Positions 5,499 to 5,516 of a DNA stretch of 5,516 bases are shown one piece after another. The translations under genes and the position numbers were made by a program. Source of the DNA: an uncultured Cyanobium sp. (GTDB lineage Bacteria > Cyanobacteriota > Cyanobacteriia > PCC-6307 > Cyanobiaceae). Within the stretch, counting starts at the first letter, position 1. Each line of letters begins with the position of its first letter. The stretch is from positions 1 to 5,516 of the forward strand of contig CALFOF010000077.1 of NCBI GenBank assembly GCA_937919075.1, given 5' to 3'. The notes below the pieces were generated by a model that saw nothing but the letters and a program-made list of their open reading frames with translations, ran no database searches and was not told the origin of the DNA.

Positions 5499-5516
5499 TG
5501 CGGAGGCGGCGGCGCG
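5499..5516 (+). CDS. Possible first codons of the next gene (partial)
   Basis: ATG at 5499 opens a frame reading MRRRRR to the window end, 34 bases after the transporter stop. AGG at 5489-5491 lies 7 bases upstream and could act as a weak ribosome binding site. An arginine-rich start suits a membrane protein with a cytosolic N-terminus. I recall potassium-uptake (Ktr) genes following this transporter in marine Synechococcus, but six codons cannot identify the product. Confidence 0.25.

Noticed and set aside
1..5516. Cyanobacterial HIP1 palindromes (GCGATCGC)
   Set aside because: Only near matches such as GCGATCGT and CCGATCGC were noticed; no exact copy was found by eye. Absence fits some picocyanobacteria but proves nothing.
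5465..5516. Intrinsic terminator after the transporter gene
   Set aside because: The stem is only 6 bp with a 10-base loop and has no T tract after it.
1..5516. CRISPR arrays, tRNA or rRNA genes, insertion sequences, defence genes
   Set aside because: No repeat-spacer pattern, cloverleaf, rRNA-like sequence, transposase motif or terminal inverted repeats were seen; nearly all bases are accounted for by four housekeeping-type genes.

Overview
The window is a compact, GC-rich stretch with four genes on the + strand and almost no non-coding DNA. The best-supported origin is an oxygenic phototroph. The first gene resembles the NdbB/NDC1 branch of type II NAD(P)H dehydrogenases, which acts in phylloquinone synthesis. 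The HflX homologue has a long N-terminal extension of the kind I associate with cyanobacteria. High GC, tight packing and this gene order suggest a GC-rich picocyanobacterium (Cyanobium/Synechococcus type). That placement is inference from gene content and recalled synteny, not a search result.

Layout: (1) 19-1320, an NDC1-type FAD-dependent NAD(P)H:quinone oxidoreductase. (2) About 1317-1976, a HAD-superfamily hydrolase of the REG-2/HDHD3 type, whose start codon is unclear because the only ATG lies inside the catalytic motif. (3) 1995-3638, the GTPase HflX, with a TTG start and in the same reading frame as gene 2. (4) 3650-5464, a membrane transporter of the SLC13/ArsB-NhaD type with two cytosolic TrkA-C (RCK_C) domains inserted between its halves. 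The last 52 bases hold a short inverted repeat and possibly the first codons of another gene.

Gene junctions are an overlap of a few bases or gaps of 18 and 11 bases, so the four genes are probably co-transcribed, with translational coupling at the first two junctions. No promoter or convincing terminator is visible, so the transcript probably starts before and ends after this window. The genes do not form one obvious pathway: quinone maturation, a small phosphatase-like enzyme, ribosome rescue/recycling and ion-linked transport. I see no defence system, mobile element, CRISPR array or RNA gene. The most interesting points are the start codons, a C10 tract in the first gene, two intragenic hairpins, and the divergent motif in the transporter.
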